Positions 33,372 to 42,089 are shown, counted from the first letter of the stretch. The stretch: 64,000 nucleotides of DNA from an uncultured Clostridia bacterium (GCA_934757825.1 CAKVLP010000001.1:496001-560000), one strand, 5' to 3'. Notes: generated by a model not told the origin, from the sequence alone. Made by a program: numbers and translations.

Positions 33372-34447
33372 TGTATTTTGATATTGCAAAAGAAAAATTT
33401 AATAGGTTAAAGACCGCCGAAAATGTGACTATTCTTTCCATTGAGAGCAGTTGTGACGAGACAAGTGTGGCAGTGGTTAAAAATGGTCGTGAGGTGTTAT
33501 CAAACATAATTTCCAGCCAGATTGAAATTCACAAAAGGTTTGGAGGTGTTGTGCCGGAAGTTGCTAGTCGCAATCACATTATGGCGATTGACCACGTTGT
33601 GGACGAGGCGCTAACCCAAGCGGGTGTAACGCTACAAGATATCGACGCCGTTGCTGTGACATATGGCGCTGGGCTAGTGGGGTGCTTGATGGTGGGCGTA
33701 AGTTTTGCCAAGGCACTTGCCTATGCTCTGCAAGTTCCGCTTATTAAGGTTAATCACATTAAAGGGCATATGAGCGCAAATTATATTGCGTTTAAGGATT
33801 TGGAACCTGAATTTATGGGGTTAATAGTAAGTGGCGGACACACGGCGCTTGTCAAGGTGTCGAGTTATGTTAAAAACGACCTTATTGGCACAACAACTGA
33901 TGATGCGGTCGGCGAAGCGTATGACAAAGTTGCCAAAGTTTTGGGGCTGGGCTATCCAGGAGGCCCCAAGGTGGACAAACTTGCCTCGGAGGGCACGCCA
34001 AACATAGAGTTTGTAAATTTTAAACATTTGGAAAAAGGTTTTGATTTTAGTTTTAGCGGATTAAAAACTGCCGTTATAAATTACATTCACAAACTATCAC
34101 AAAAAGGCGAAGAAATTCCAGTAAACGACATCTGTGCGTCGTTTCAAAAGACGGTGGTGGACTTGCTTGTAAGTAAAACAATTAGGGCTTGCGAAAAGTT
34201 TAAGTTTAAAAAAGTTGCGGTTGCTGGCGGGGTCGCTTGCAACTCGGGACTTAGAGATAAGTTGACTGCCGAATGCGAGAAAAAGGGCATTAAAGCGTAC
34301 TTTCCGCCACTTATACTTTGCACAGACAATGGCGCGATGATAGGTTGTGAAGCGTATTACAACATTAGGTCGGGCGAGGGACTTGCAGATTTGACACTTA
34401 CGGCTACACCTAGCATAAATTTAAAATATTCGTATAGGAAGGATTAA
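33371..34447 (+). CDS. tsaD: tRNA threonylcarbamoyladenosine transferase TsaD
   Basis: This is a 358-residue Kae1/TsaD family protein that, with TsaB and TsaE, forms t6A37 in ANN-decoding tRNAs. Motifs: SIESSCDETSVAVV near residue 25, PEVASRNH, NHIKGHMSAN with the two metal-binding His, LIVSGGHTAL, GGPKVDKLA and CTDNGAMIG near the end. An N-terminal extension of about 20 residues precedes the usual start. The ATG overlaps the prfB stop by one base, so translation is probably coupled. Confidence 0.95.
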   Translation: MYFDIAKEKFNRLKTAENVTILSIESSCDETSVAVVKNGREVLSNIISSQIEIHKRFGGVVPEVASRNHIMAIDHVVDEALTQAGVTLQDIDAVAVTYGAGLVGCLMVGVSFAKALAYALQVPLIKVNHIKGHMSANYIAFKDLEPEFMGLIVSGGHTALVKVSSYVKNDLIGTTTDDAVGEAYDKVAKVLGLGYPGGPKVDKLASEGTPNIEFVNFKHLEKGFDFSFSGLKTAVINYIHKLSQKGEEIPVNDICASFQKTVVDLLVSKTIRACEKFKFKKVAVAGGVACNSGLRDKLTAECEKKGIKAYFPPLILCTDNGAMIGCEAYYNIRSGEGLADLTLTATPSINLKYSYRKD

Positions 34448-34454
34448 AAAAAAG

Positions 34455-35537
34455 ATGACAACCAAAGATTATGATGAAATGTTAAAAAAGATGTCGTATG
34501 ATTTTTACGGCAGAGACGCTTTGAGTTTTGGACCCGAAGAAATTATGGGGATTGAAGACGTTGAGGGCGACGATGTTCCTTTTAGCGACCTTAGTCCGTC
34601 GCAAAAACTTCGTAGGAATAGGGATTATTTTTTTAAACTTCTATATGCGTTGTATCATAGCGAATATCAAGAGGGCTTCTACATTTATGGCGCCAACGAT
34701 ATTTACGACAAAGTGCGCAAAGATTTGGGCGTAGGAATGCAAAACCTTTTCGACGTTTTGAAGGGCGCGGGATATATTGATTTTATTAAGAAAAACCTTA
34801 CATACACTAAGTCGACCGTCGACCAAATGTTTACCGACGCTATGACAAAATATAGTTTTAGATATAGCATTGATAAAGTTTTGAGCAATCACGTTGAAAT
34901 AGAGATTGAAAACGATAAAGGTAAGTATATTGGTGTAGAAAATGTAAATAATAAGTTGTTTAAGGTGTATGGCAAACCACAAGGTGCGTCACAATTTACT
35001 TACCTTAAAGACTTCTGGCCAGAGGGAATTATCACGCAAGACGGCACATTCTATATGACCCCAAGGTGCGGTCAACACGAAATAGTGTGTAAGTTTTTGT
35101 CGCTTATGGGCGAGAATATGTATAACGCGGTTAGAGTGTACAATACCAGTCGATTTGTTAGCGCCGAGACGGGCGAAATTGTGAACACTGGCGGGGCAAA
35201 TGTGGGAATACTATTTAGTTCTTTGCAAGACTACATTCCAAGCGTAAATTACACCGACTTTGAAATTTCCGAGGCGCAAGCCAAAACAATGCTAGGCCTT
35301 TATCATATCGCTAATAGAATTTATGAAAAAGACAACACATCAAGACGCATCAAATACACCTATCAAGATTGTATCGAAAACTCAATCGGACTATTTAGCC
35401 ATCATATGAAATACGACACATTTGATATGTCCACCAAAGCGCAAAACCTAAAAAGAATTGAGTGGGAAAGTGGCGACCATTTTGATAGGACAGAATTTTT
35501 AAAACACGAAAAAGTTAATAATAGATTAAAATTTTAA
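34455..35537 (+). CDS. Hypothetical protein in the prfB-tsaD operon
   Basis: This is a 360-residue soluble protein I do not recognise. It has an acidic N-terminus, mixed helix and strand content, a central segment with RCGQHEIVCKF (about residues 209-219), and a His-rich C-terminal part (SHHMKY, GDHFDR). There is no signal peptide or membrane segment. It starts seven bases after tsaD and ends before a terminator, so it is the last gene of the prfB operon. Context does not point to one function. Confidence 0.7.
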   Translation: MTTKDYDEMLKKMSYDFYGRDALSFGPEEIMGIEDVEGDDVPFSDLSPSQKLRRNRDYFFKLLYALYHSEYQEGFYIYGANDIYDKVRKDLGVGMQNLFDVLKGAGYIDFIKKNLTYTKSTVDQMFTDAMTKYSFRYSIDKVLSNHVEIEIENDKGKYIGVENVNNKLFKVYGKPQGASQFTYLKDFWPEGIITQDGTFYMTPRCGQHEIVCKFLSLMGENMYNAVRVYNTSRFVSAETGEIVNTGGANVGILFSSLQDYIPSVNYTDFEISEAQAKTMLGLYHIANRIYEKDNTSRRIKYTYQDCIENSIGLFSHHMKYDTFDMSTKAQNLKRIEWESGDHFDRTEFLKHEKVNNRLKF

Positions 35538-35598
35538 TTTCAAGTTATAAAGAATTATATGTCAAGTTTTAAAGTGTAATTTTAATGTCAAGTTTTAA
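35538..35598. repeat. Three short direct repeats after the gene at 34455
   Basis: TGTCAAGTTTTAA occurs at 35560-35572 and 35586-35598, with a near copy (TTTCAAGTTATAA) at 35538-35550, just before the terminator. Confidence 0.6.
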
Positions 35599-35600
35599 TA

Positions 35601-35632
35601 AAAAAATCAGCCGTTTTGCTGATTTTTTTTTG
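35601..35632 (+). terminator. Terminator of prfB-tsaD operon (possibly bidirectional)
   Basis: AAAAATCAGC and GCTGATTTTT form a 10-bp stem with A- and T-tracts on both sides. The gene beyond it converges from the other strand. Confidence 0.88.
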
Positions 35633-35736
35633 ACTTTATTTAAGAGTTTAAAGTTTTTTTATACTTAAATAAATTAAATGGTTAATTATTATTTTATAAG
35701 GTAATTTATTATTTAAAATTTTAAGGCTTATCAAAT

Positions 35737-36462
35737 TTAATTACTTGTTTCGTTAAGGATAATGTTGTTGGTCATTCCAAAATACTCCACAATTCCGCAC
35801 ATTATAGCGTAGGCGAGTTTGTTTTGATGTGAGTCGTCGTTAAGCAAAGCCTCTTCCTCTGGGTTGGTCAAAAATCCGCATTCCACGATTGAAACTGGGA
35901 TTTCGTCGCTTATGTTTAGGATATAGTAATCGCCCTTGTGAGATGAAGTGCGTGCGTTTTCAATTTGCTTGATTAGTTGGGTTTGAATGGTGTCGGCAAG
36001 AGTTTTGCTGTTTTCGCTGTTCGGGTTATAGAAGGCCTGTGCACCCTTTTGCGATATTTCGGGAAACGAATTCATATGAATGCTGACCACCATATCGGCT
36101 TTTGCGTCGTTTATAATTTTTTCGCGCTTTTCCATATCTTCGCGTTTGCAATTGGTGGCGTTTGGTGAGTAAAGTGGGCTATCGTCTTTTCTAGTTAAAA
36201 CAACCTTAAATCCGAAATCTTCAAGATATTTTTTTAGTTTTAGAGTGATTGCGAGGTTAAGGTCGCTCTCTTTTACCCCCGTGTTAATTCCGCTACACCC
36301 AGCGTCGCGTGCTCCGTGGCCTGCGTCCAAGACAATGGTGTATTCAAAGCGCGGAGTTGTGGTGGTGTTGATGGTGCGATATATGAATATTGATGTCACT
36401 AGGCTTATAACCATAGAAAGTATAAAAGCAATAACTGCTTTGAGTTTTATGTTAATAAACAT
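35737..36462 (-). CDS. N-acetylmuramoyl-L-alanine amidase, CwlD-like
   Basis: This is a 241-residue zinc amidase (Amidase_3) that cuts between MurNAc and the peptide stem. A membrane helix (about residues 8-30) is followed by the catalytic domain. Zinc ligands appear in order: LDAGHGARDAG (His), VKESDLNL (Glu), VVSIHMNSF (His), with catalytic Glu in IVECGFLTNPEE. Size and single anchor match CwlD, which makes muramic-delta-lactam in spore cortex. The start is the ATG at 36462, preceded by GGAGGG, not the ATG four codons earlier. Assignment to CwlD rather than another amidase is inferred. Confidence 0.85.
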   Translation of the reverse strand: MFINIKLKAVIAFILSMVISLVTSIFIYRTINTTTTPRFEYTIVLDAGHGARDAGCSGINTGVKESDLNLAITLKLKKYLEDFGFKVVLTRKDDSPLYSPNATNCKREDMEKREKIINDAKADMVVSIHMNSFPEISQKGAQAFYNPNSENSKTLADTIQTQLIKQIENARTSSHKGDYYILNISDEIPVSIVECGFLTNPEEEALLNDDSHQNKLAYAIMCGIVEYFGMTNNIILNETSN

Positions 36463-36550
36463 TTCTCCCTCCATATAGGGTTGTACACAATTATTTTATT
36501 TTTCTCTCATCTAAATTATGTTAACATTTTCCATTCGGTTTTTATTTTAC

Positions 36551-36579
36551 TTGGAAACGTGGAGCAAAAGTGGTATAAT
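36551..36579 (+). promoter_or_regulatory. Promoter of mrnC-rlmB-sigH-dnaX-ybaB-recR
   Basis: TTGGAA (36551-36556), 17-bp spacer, extended -10 TGG-TATAAT (36574-36579). Confidence 0.8.
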
Positions 36580-36603
36580 AATAACGATTTGAAGGAGTAA
36601 ACT

Positions 36604-37026
36604 TTGAAAAATTATTTTAACTTTAATTCGCTAGAAATGGCCGACCTTAAAAAGGAAAATCCGCAGGTTTTGGCTTTTGTGGGTGACGGCGTGTATACGC
36701 TGTTTATCCGCAACAAAATAGTGCTCGAACATAAGGCAAAAAGTGGCGAACTTCACAAACTAACAACCGATTATGTTAAGGCAAGTAAGCAAAGTGTCGC
36801 GATAGAAAAACTTTTGCCGATTTTCACTGAGGACGAACTTGCCATATATAAGCGCGCGCGAAACTACAAAACCGCATCGGTTGCTAAAAATGCGAGCGTA
36901 CAGGAATACAAACGCGCCACTGGATTTGAGGCGGTGCTTGGATATTTGTACTTGGCGGGGCAAGTGGACAGGCTAAACGAAATTTTAAGTATGTGTGTAG
37001 GAGAAGACAATGAAAATAGAGGGTAG
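36604..37026 (+). CDS. mrnC: Mini-ribonuclease III
   Basis: This is a 140-residue RNase III catalytic domain without a dsRNA-binding domain, which matures 23S rRNA in Firmicutes. The characteristic N-terminal LAFVGDGVYTL carries the catalytic Asp; EYKRATGFEAVLGYLYLAGQ near the C-terminus carries the second acidic pair. The start is TTG, preceded by AAGGAG. It overlaps rlmB by 17 bp, matching the Bacillus order mrnC-rlmB. Confidence 0.92.
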   Translation: MKNYFNFNSLEMADLKKENPQVLAFVGDGVYTLFIRNKIVLEHKAKSGELHKLTTDYVKASKQSVAIEKLLPIFTEDELAIYKRARNYKTASVAKNASVQEYKRATGFEAVLGYLYLAGQVDRLNEILSMCVGEDNENRG

Positions 37027-37735
37027 AAATGCTGTTAGGGAAAGCCTACTTAGTGGTGCTTCCATATCAAAGATTATGGCAAGCAACAGTTCTAGGGATA
37101 AGGTTTTTCAGGATATTATAGATATTGCGAAACAAAATAGAGTAAAATTGCAGTTTGTTTCCAATGACGTTTTGGATAGGGAAAGCGTTACGAAAAAACA
37201 TCAAGGGCTTATAGCGGTCGTTGAAGAATTTGAGTACTCAGATATTGACGATATTTTAAACGACGCAAAAGAGAAAAATGTTGACCCGTTTATTTTAATT
37301 TTGGACGGAGTGGAAGATCCACACAATCTTGGCTCAATTATTAGAGTTTGCGATTGCCTAGGCGTAAGCGGAGTGGTTATTCCCAAAAACCGCGCGTGCT
37401 CAGTTAATGAGACCGTAATCAAAACGAGCGCAGGTGCGACCAATTATGTTAAGGTTGCAAAAGTCACCAACATTAACGACACTATTAGATACTTGCAAAA
37501 AAATGGTGTTTGGGTGTACGCTTGCGAACTTGGCGGGCAAAAAATTAGTGAAGTAAATCTTACTGGCCCAATCGCAATAGTTGAGGGAAGCGAAGGCTTT
37601 GGTGTGAGCGCCCTTACTAAAAAACTATGCGACGGAATATTCACAATTGATATGGTGGGCAAGGTTAATTCGCTTAATGTCTCGGTGGCGACGGGCATAG
37701 CATTATATGAAGCATTCAAACAAAGGAACAAATAA
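37010..37735 (+). CDS. rlmB: 23S rRNA (guanosine-2'-O)-methyltransferase RlmB-like
   Basis: This is a 241-residue SpoU/TrmH methyltransferase. The N-terminal substrate-binding domain (GRNAVRESL) is followed by the knot motifs LDGVEDPHNLGSIIRVCD, VEGSEGFGVS and VNSLNVSVATGIALYE. The family methylates 2'-O of a 23S rRNA guanosine or tRNA. TAGGAGAAG precedes the ATG inside mrnC. The next gene follows at once. Confidence 0.9.
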   Translation: MKIEGRNAVRESLLSGASISKIMASNSSRDKVFQDIIDIAKQNRVKLQFVSNDVLDRESVTKKHQGLIAVVEEFEYSDIDDILNDAKEKNVDPFILILDGVEDPHNLGSIIRVCDCLGVSGVVIPKNRACSVNETVIKTSAGATNYVKVAKVTNINDTIRYLQKNGVWVYACELGGQKISEVNLTGPIAIVEGSEGFGVSALTKKLCDGIFTIDMVGKVNSLNVSVATGIALYEAFKQRNK

Positions 37736-38317
37736 TTGGAAGATAGAGAATTATTAAGATTAGCACGTCTTGGCGACGAAAAAGCTCTTGACGAACTATA
37801 TGAAAGATATAAACGCATAGTATTACTTATTGCCAAAAAGTACTACCTTGTTGACGGAAACAATGATGATATTGTACAAGAGGGTATGTTTGGCTTTATA
37901 AAAGCAGTTAATACTTTTGACGAAAATAAGTGCGACTTTGTGCCATATTTAAGAAAACTTGTAGAACAGCAAATTGTGAATGCGATAAAGAAATCGCACA
38001 GCAAAAAAAACCTTCCGCTTAATGAAAGTATGACACTTAATAGCCAGGGCGAACTTACTCTTGATGATGCGCTTGTGGGCATTCCGAGCAACACTTTGTC
38101 GCCAGAACTAGAAGTGATAATGGAAGAGGACAATAAAGATTTTAGCCAACTTATTTCTAGCAAACTAAGTACATTTGAGCAAGAAGTTCTCCAACTTTAT
38201 TTGGAAGGATTTAAATATAATGATATAATAAATAAACTGAATGTTTCATACAAAAGTGTAGACAATGCACTATCGAGGATAAAACTTAAATTACAAAACT
38301 TTAAAAAAGAGGAGTAG
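37736..38317 (+). CDS. sigH: RNA polymerase sigma factor, SigH-like
   Basis: This is a 193-residue sigma-70 family factor of the Spo0H/SigH type, which starts the sporulation and transition-state programme in Firmicutes. Region 2 has DDIVQEGMFGFIKAVNTFD (core binding and -10 recognition). Region 4 has the helix-turn-helix FKYNDIINKLNVSYKSVDNALSRIKLKL. The start is TTG directly after the rlmB stop. The order mrnC-rlmB-(yacP)-sigH of Bacillus is kept, but yacP is absent. It lies five bases upstream of dnaX. Confidence 0.85.
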   Translation: MEDRELLRLARLGDEKALDELYERYKRIVLLIAKKYYLVDGNNDDIVQEGMFGFIKAVNTFDENKCDFVPYLRKLVEQQIVNAIKKSHSKKNLPLNESMTLNSQGELTLDDALVGIPSNTLSPELEVIMEEDNKDFSQLISSKLSTFEQEVLQLYLEGFKYNDIINKLNVSYKSVDNALSRIKLKLQNFKKEE

Positions 38318-38322
38318 GCGTT

Positions 38323-39819
38323 TTGGAATATCAAGCACTTTATAGAAAATATAGACCAACCACGTTTGACGAAGTTGTTGAGCAAAAGCACATTACTCAG
38401 TCGCTTATAAACCAGATTAAAAACAACCAAATTTCGCACGCATATTTGTTTACTGGTACAAGGGGCACGGGAAAAACAAGTATCGCAAGGATTTTTGCTA
38501 AGGCGATAAACTGCGAACACTTTAACAACGGACCTTGCAACAAATGTGAAACTTGCAAAATTTTGAGCGACCCTACAAATATGGACATTATCGAAATTGA
38601 TGCTGCGAGCAACAATAGGGTTGAGGAAATTAGAGATTTGCGCGAAAAGGTTAAGTATCCACCAGTAAATGCAAAGTATAAAGTGTACATTATCGACGAA
38701 GTGCATATGCTTACTGATAGCGCCTTTAACGCACTTCTTAAAACGCTAGAAGAACCACCAAAATATGTTGTGTTTATTTTAGGCACAACCGAAGTTCAAA
38801 AACTGCCAGCAACAATTTTAAGTAGGTGCTTGCGTTTTGACTTCAAACTTGTTAGCAACGAAGCGCTTGAAAAACACGTTAAATACATTTTCGACGATAG
38901 CGGTATAAAATACGAGGACGAGGCTGTTTCGCTTATTGCAAAACTTGGTCAGGGCAGTGTTCGTGACACATTGTCAATTGCGGATATGTGTGTGGCGTAC
39001 ACCAACAAAAACGTGACATACAACGCTGTTGTTGAGGCAATAGGCATCACAAACAACGAGGTTTTAAAACAATTAGCAGAAAATATTTTGAATAAAAACG
39101 CTAAAAACTTGTTAAATCATATTAACGAAATCGCAAAAAGTGGCAAGAATTTTTCTATGGTCGCTAAGGACTTGGTGGGATATTTTAGAGATATCGCTGT
39201 GGTGCAAACTTGTGACAACTACAAGGACATTTTAAAATATCCAGCCGATGTTGTCGCTGACTTAGAAAACTTGGCAAAACTTGCCGATGTTAATCGCGTA
39301 CTTTCGGTTATGCAGTCGCTTGGGTCGCTGGAACAAGATTTCAGATACACTCAAAATCCGCGCTCGCTTTTTGAAATAGTGGTGCTTGGGCTTGTGACTG
39401 ATACCGATAGGATTTCAAAACTAGAAGCAAAAGTCGCTGACCTTGAAAAGAGGCTTGGCGGAGAGAAAAACCTAAATTACAATAGGTGTCCCGAAGTTAT
39501 TGTTGAGCCGAGCATCAAACGCTACGACGTTAAGCAAATTTGGGGAAAGTTGTTAATTGCGCTAAGAAATGCAAACGAGATAAAGTTGTATTTGATGCTT
39601 GACAACATTAAGCACGATATGGAAGGGAATATGCTTAATCTAATCGCGTCTAAGGAAAACTTTGATGCGCTAGAAAAAAGCGCGGGTAGACTTTCGGAGT
39701 TTGTAAAAGACATAGACAAAACAGTTATCGTAAACATAACTATGGACGATAAAAAGCAAGACTTTGATGTTGTGGAATTTTTGAAAAACGAATTTAAAGA
39801 TAAATTTAGTTTAGTATAA
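38323..39819 (+). CDS. dnaX: DNA polymerase III subunit gamma/tau
   Basis: This is a 498-residue clamp-loader ATPase. Motifs: GTRGTGKTSIARI (Walker A, about residues 43-55), a zinc module CNKCETC, IIDEVHMLTDSAFNALLKTLEEPP (Walker B) and the SRC sensor in LSRCLRF. Domain III follows, then a short C-terminal tail compared with long tau proteins. The start is TTG. It lies in the standard dnaX-ybaB-recR cluster, here transcribed with sigH. Confidence 0.95.
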   Translation: MEYQALYRKYRPTTFDEVVEQKHITQSLINQIKNNQISHAYLFTGTRGTGKTSIARIFAKAINCEHFNNGPCNKCETCKILSDPTNMDIIEIDAASNNRVEEIRDLREKVKYPPVNAKYKVYIIDEVHMLTDSAFNALLKTLEEPPKYVVFILGTTEVQKLPATILSRCLRFDFKLVSNEALEKHVKYIFDDSGIKYEDEAVSLIAKLGQGSVRDTLSIADMCVAYTNKNVTYNAVVEAIGITNNEVLKQLAENILNKNAKNLLNHINEIAKSGKNFSMVAKDLVGYFRDIAVVQTCDNYKDILKYPADVVADLENLAKLADVNRVLSVMQSLGSLEQDFRYTQNPRSLFEIVVLGLVTDTDRISKLEAKVADLEKRLGGEKNLNYNRCPEVIVEPSIKRYDVKQIWGKLLIALRNANEIKLYLMLDNIKHDMEGNMLNLIASKENFDALEKSAGRLSEFVKDIDKTVIVNITMDDKKQDFDVVEFLKNEFKDKFSLV

Positions 39820-39833
39820 AGGGAGAGATTAAG

Positions 39834-40169
39834 ATGTATAAAGGAATGGGTGGTTTTGGCGGAAATATGCAAAACATTATGCGCCAAGCACAAAAAATGC
39901 AAGAGCAAATGCAGGCTCAAATGGAAAAAGCCGAAGAAGAACTAACTAATGCCGAACTTATCGGAACTGCAGGTGGCGGAATGGTTACGGTGGCAGTTGA
40001 TGGTCATAAAAACCTAAAAAGCATCAAAATCCAACCACAAGCAGTTGACCCAGACGATGTGGAAATGCTAGAAGATTTGATTATGGCAAGCGTAAACGAA
40101 GCAGTTAAGAAAGCCGACGAATTAGAGCAAAGCCTTAAAGGAAACAATCCAATGGGAGGGCTGTTCTAA
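39834..40169 (+). CDS. ybaB: Nucleoid-associated protein YbaB/EbfC
   Basis: This is a 111-residue DNA-binding protein of the YbaB/EbfC family. Its Met/Gln/Gly-rich N-terminus leads to the helical MRQAQKMQEQMQ arm, the strand GGGMVTVAVDGHKNLKSIKI, and helix VEMLEDLIMASVNEAVKKA. It sits between dnaX and recR as in most bacteria, 2 bp before recR. GGGAGA precedes the ATG. Confidence 0.95.
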   Translation: MYKGMGGFGGNMQNIMRQAQKMQEQMQAQMEKAEEELTNAELIGTAGGGMVTVAVDGHKNLKSIKIQPQAVDPDDVEMLEDLIMASVNEAVKKADELEQSLKGNNPMGGLF

Positions 40170-40171
40170 AA

Positions 40172-40765
40172 ATGGCAAACAACATAGAAAGCCTTCAAAG
40201 ACTTATAAGCGCTTTTCAGATGTTGCCGGGAGTGGGTCAAAAAACCGCCGAAAGATATGCTTATAGCATTATAAATCTTAATTCGGACGATGTTTCGTTT
40301 ATGGCAAACGCGCTCCTTGAAGCCAAGAAAAATATTCACTACTGTCGAGTTTGTGGAAACTTCACCGATTCGGACGAGTGCGATATTTGTAAAAACCGCA
40401 AAAGCGACATTGTGTGTGTTGTTAAGGAGCCTAAGGACGTGCTTGCGCTTGAAAAAGCCCGCAACTTTAAGGTGCGATACCACGTGTTGCACGGCACAAT
40501 TAGCCCGCTTGAAAATAGGGGGCCAAATGACATAAGGATTAAAGAACTTGTCGATAGAATTGGGAGCGAGGATATAAAAGAAGTTGTGCTTGCGACAAAC
40601 CCCGACGTTGAGGGCGAGGTGACCGCATCATATATTGCAAAGTTATTAAAACCACTTGGTGTTAAAGTTAGTAGGTTGGCGCAGGGCATTCAGATGGGAA
40701 GTGACTTGCAGTACGCCGACGAAGTTACGCTTACTAAGGCGCTTGAAGATAGAAAAGAATATTAA
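40172..40765 (+). CDS. recR: Recombination protein RecR
   Basis: This is a 197-residue RecR, which acts with RecF and RecO to load RecA at gaps. It has an N-terminal HhH (LPGVGQKTAERYA), a four-Cys zinc finger (CRVC...CDIC), a Toprim domain (VVKEPKDVLALEKA) and the ATNPDVEGEVTASYIA motif before the Walker-B-like end. Length is standard. GGGAGG lies before the ATG. Confidence 0.96.
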   Translation: MANNIESLQRLISAFQMLPGVGQKTAERYAYSIINLNSDDVSFMANALLEAKKNIHYCRVCGNFTDSDECDICKNRKSDIVCVVKEPKDVLALEKARNFKVRYHVLHGTISPLENRGPNDIRIKELVDRIGSEDIKEVVLATNPDVEGEVTASYIAKLLKPLGVKVSRLAQGIQMGSDLQYADEVTLTKALEDRKEY

Positions 40766-40793
40766 AGAAGTGAAAAAGTCACTTCTTTTTTTG
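40764..40793 (+). terminator. Terminator after recR
   Basis: AAAGAAGTGA and TCACTTCTTT form a 10-bp stem followed by T-tract. Confidence 0.9.
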
Positions 40794-40828
40794 TCGTCCG
40801 CATCATATACTTTTCTAGGGGATTTTTT

Positions 40829-41296
40829 ATGTATAACGACGATTGTATCGCTGATGGCGAGATGGTTGAAAAAATGAATGTAGAATATCACAAGTCGGAA
40901 GGTCTTTGCGAAATATCGGAACTTAGGCAAATGGCTGAGGTGGACGAAATTTTCGCATTGTTACTAAAATGCGAAACCTTTTTTAAATGGCTTGAAAATA
41001 AGGATTTAGACAATAGTGAGTTTATCTCAAAACTGCTTAATGAGACCGAGAAAGATAAGGTTGAGGCACTGTCTTGCGGGTGCAGAAGGGGGCTAGATTA
41101 TCGCTACGCTTGTTGCGATAAGGACTTTAACAGAAACTGTTGTGATTATTGTAAGTGTGAAATGGAAATTATCGACAAAATTATAAAAATTCTCACCCTT
41201 AAAAATAGCATCGTCGACAAACAGTGTATGATAAAACTGCTAAAAAGCAGAATGGATATTTTGCAACTTGTGTTTAACAAATATGCGTGCAAATAG
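40829..41296 (+). CDS. Hypothetical cysteine-rich protein
   Basis: This is a 155-residue soluble protein. Its middle (about residues 82-113) is dense in cysteine: CGC, then CC, then CC-DYC-KC, nine Cys in about 32 residues. This looks like a metal-binding cluster. The helices on either side are charged. AGGGGA precedes the ATG. No family is recognised and no promoter is obvious. The cysteine pattern is the only functional hint. Confidence 0.6.
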   Translation: MYNDDCIADGEMVEKMNVEYHKSEGLCEISELRQMAEVDEIFALLLKCETFFKWLENKDLDNSEFISKLLNETEKDKVEALSCGCRRGLDYRYACCDKDFNRNCCDYCKCEMEIIDKIIKILTLKNSIVDKQCMIKLLKSRMDILQLVFNKYACK

Positions 41297-41368
41297 GCGC
41301 AAAATGTCGAATATTGTAAAAATAAATCGGGTCAAGCAAAAGTTTTTTAAAAAAGTTTCAAAAACCTC

Positions 41369-41397
41369 TTGAATAACTCGCTTTGCAGTGATATACT
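41369..41397 (+). promoter_or_regulatory. Promoter of the gene at 41433
   Basis: TTGAAT (41369-41374), 17-bp spacer, extended -10 TGA-TATACT (41392-41397). It places transcription downstream of the GTG at 41388. Confidence 0.7.
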
Positions 41398-41432
41398 CGA
41401 CCTCGCGCGAATGTAAAAAGAGGTTAGTAATT

Positions 41433-41897
41433 TTGATAACAAATAATTTTTTAAAGAATATTTCTGTTGATGATATGAAGGAGTTTTTGATAGATGCAAT
41501 GCCAGAGGACACGATGAACTATTTTAGGAGAAAATCGTGGTCTGGCTCGCTTGAAATAAACGTTGTTAAGGCTCGTGATAAGGAAAGCAATCCGATTTTT
41601 AGAGCATATTATGTTTCCGACGGCGATGTAAACGACGTGGAGGAATATGGCGAGTTTTACACATCGCAAGGGAATGCCTACGAGGAAACAATGGGCAGAC
41701 TAAGCGAGCAAGACAAGCGCTGGTTTAATTACGTGATGAGCAAAAACGTTGGCGTGACAAACGAGGAGGGTGAGAGTTATAAGCAAGCCCTTATCAACGC
41801 CCAAGCCACCCGTATGGCGGAGAGGATCAACCGTAGAATTAAAGACATTGAAGGTTTTATGGGAGATAGCGCTTATTCGGTGAAGAGAGTTAAATAA
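41433..41897 (+). CDS. Hypothetical protein
   Basis: This is a 154-residue soluble protein with no recognised family. The frame is open from GTG 41388, but the promoter at 41369-41397 covers that codon. TTG 41433, nine bases after AGAGG, is the best start. The sequence is mixed alpha/beta with a basic C-terminal helix (ATRMAERINRRIKDIEGFMG). It is followed by an intergenic stretch with a terminator. Confidence 0.6.
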   Translation: MITNNFLKNISVDDMKEFLIDAMPEDTMNYFRRKSWSGSLEINVVKARDKESNPIFRAYYVSDGDVNDVEEYGEFYTSQGNAYEETMGRLSEQDKRWFNYVMSKNVGVTNEEGESYKQALINAQATRMAERINRRIKDIEGFMGDSAYSVKRVK

Positions 41898-42019
41898 TTC
41901 CGCATTTGAAATTGTTTTTAAGTTGTAACTTTTGAGTGTGTGAGTGTGTTTGTTTTTAGAAAAATGTCGGCTACATATCAATTGGATTTATTAGGTTGAA
42001 ATTTAAAATATTGTTAAGG

Positions 42020-42056
42020 TTCTAGTGGCGCTTATGCTACTGGAAACTTTTTTTTG
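42020..42056 (+). terminator. Terminator after the gene at 41433
   Basis: TTCTAGTGGC pairs with GCTACTGGAA (two G-T pairs) around GCTTAT, followed by nine T. Confidence 0.85.
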
Positions 42057-42082
42057 CGTTTTTTTTAAATTTGTGATATAAT
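42054..42082 (+). promoter_or_regulatory. First of two promoters before the gene at 42203
   Basis: TTGCGT (42054-42059), 17-bp spacer, extended -10 TGA-TATAAT (42077-42082). An ATG follows at 42090, where transcription should start; it opens a 21-codon frame ending at 42155. Confidence 0.65.
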
Positions 42083-42089
42083 TATATAT

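Noticed and set aside
38323..39819. Programmed frameshift in dnaX making a separate gamma protein
   Set aside because: I saw no strong A-rich slippery run followed by a hairpin in the position used in E. coli; the protein is simply short.
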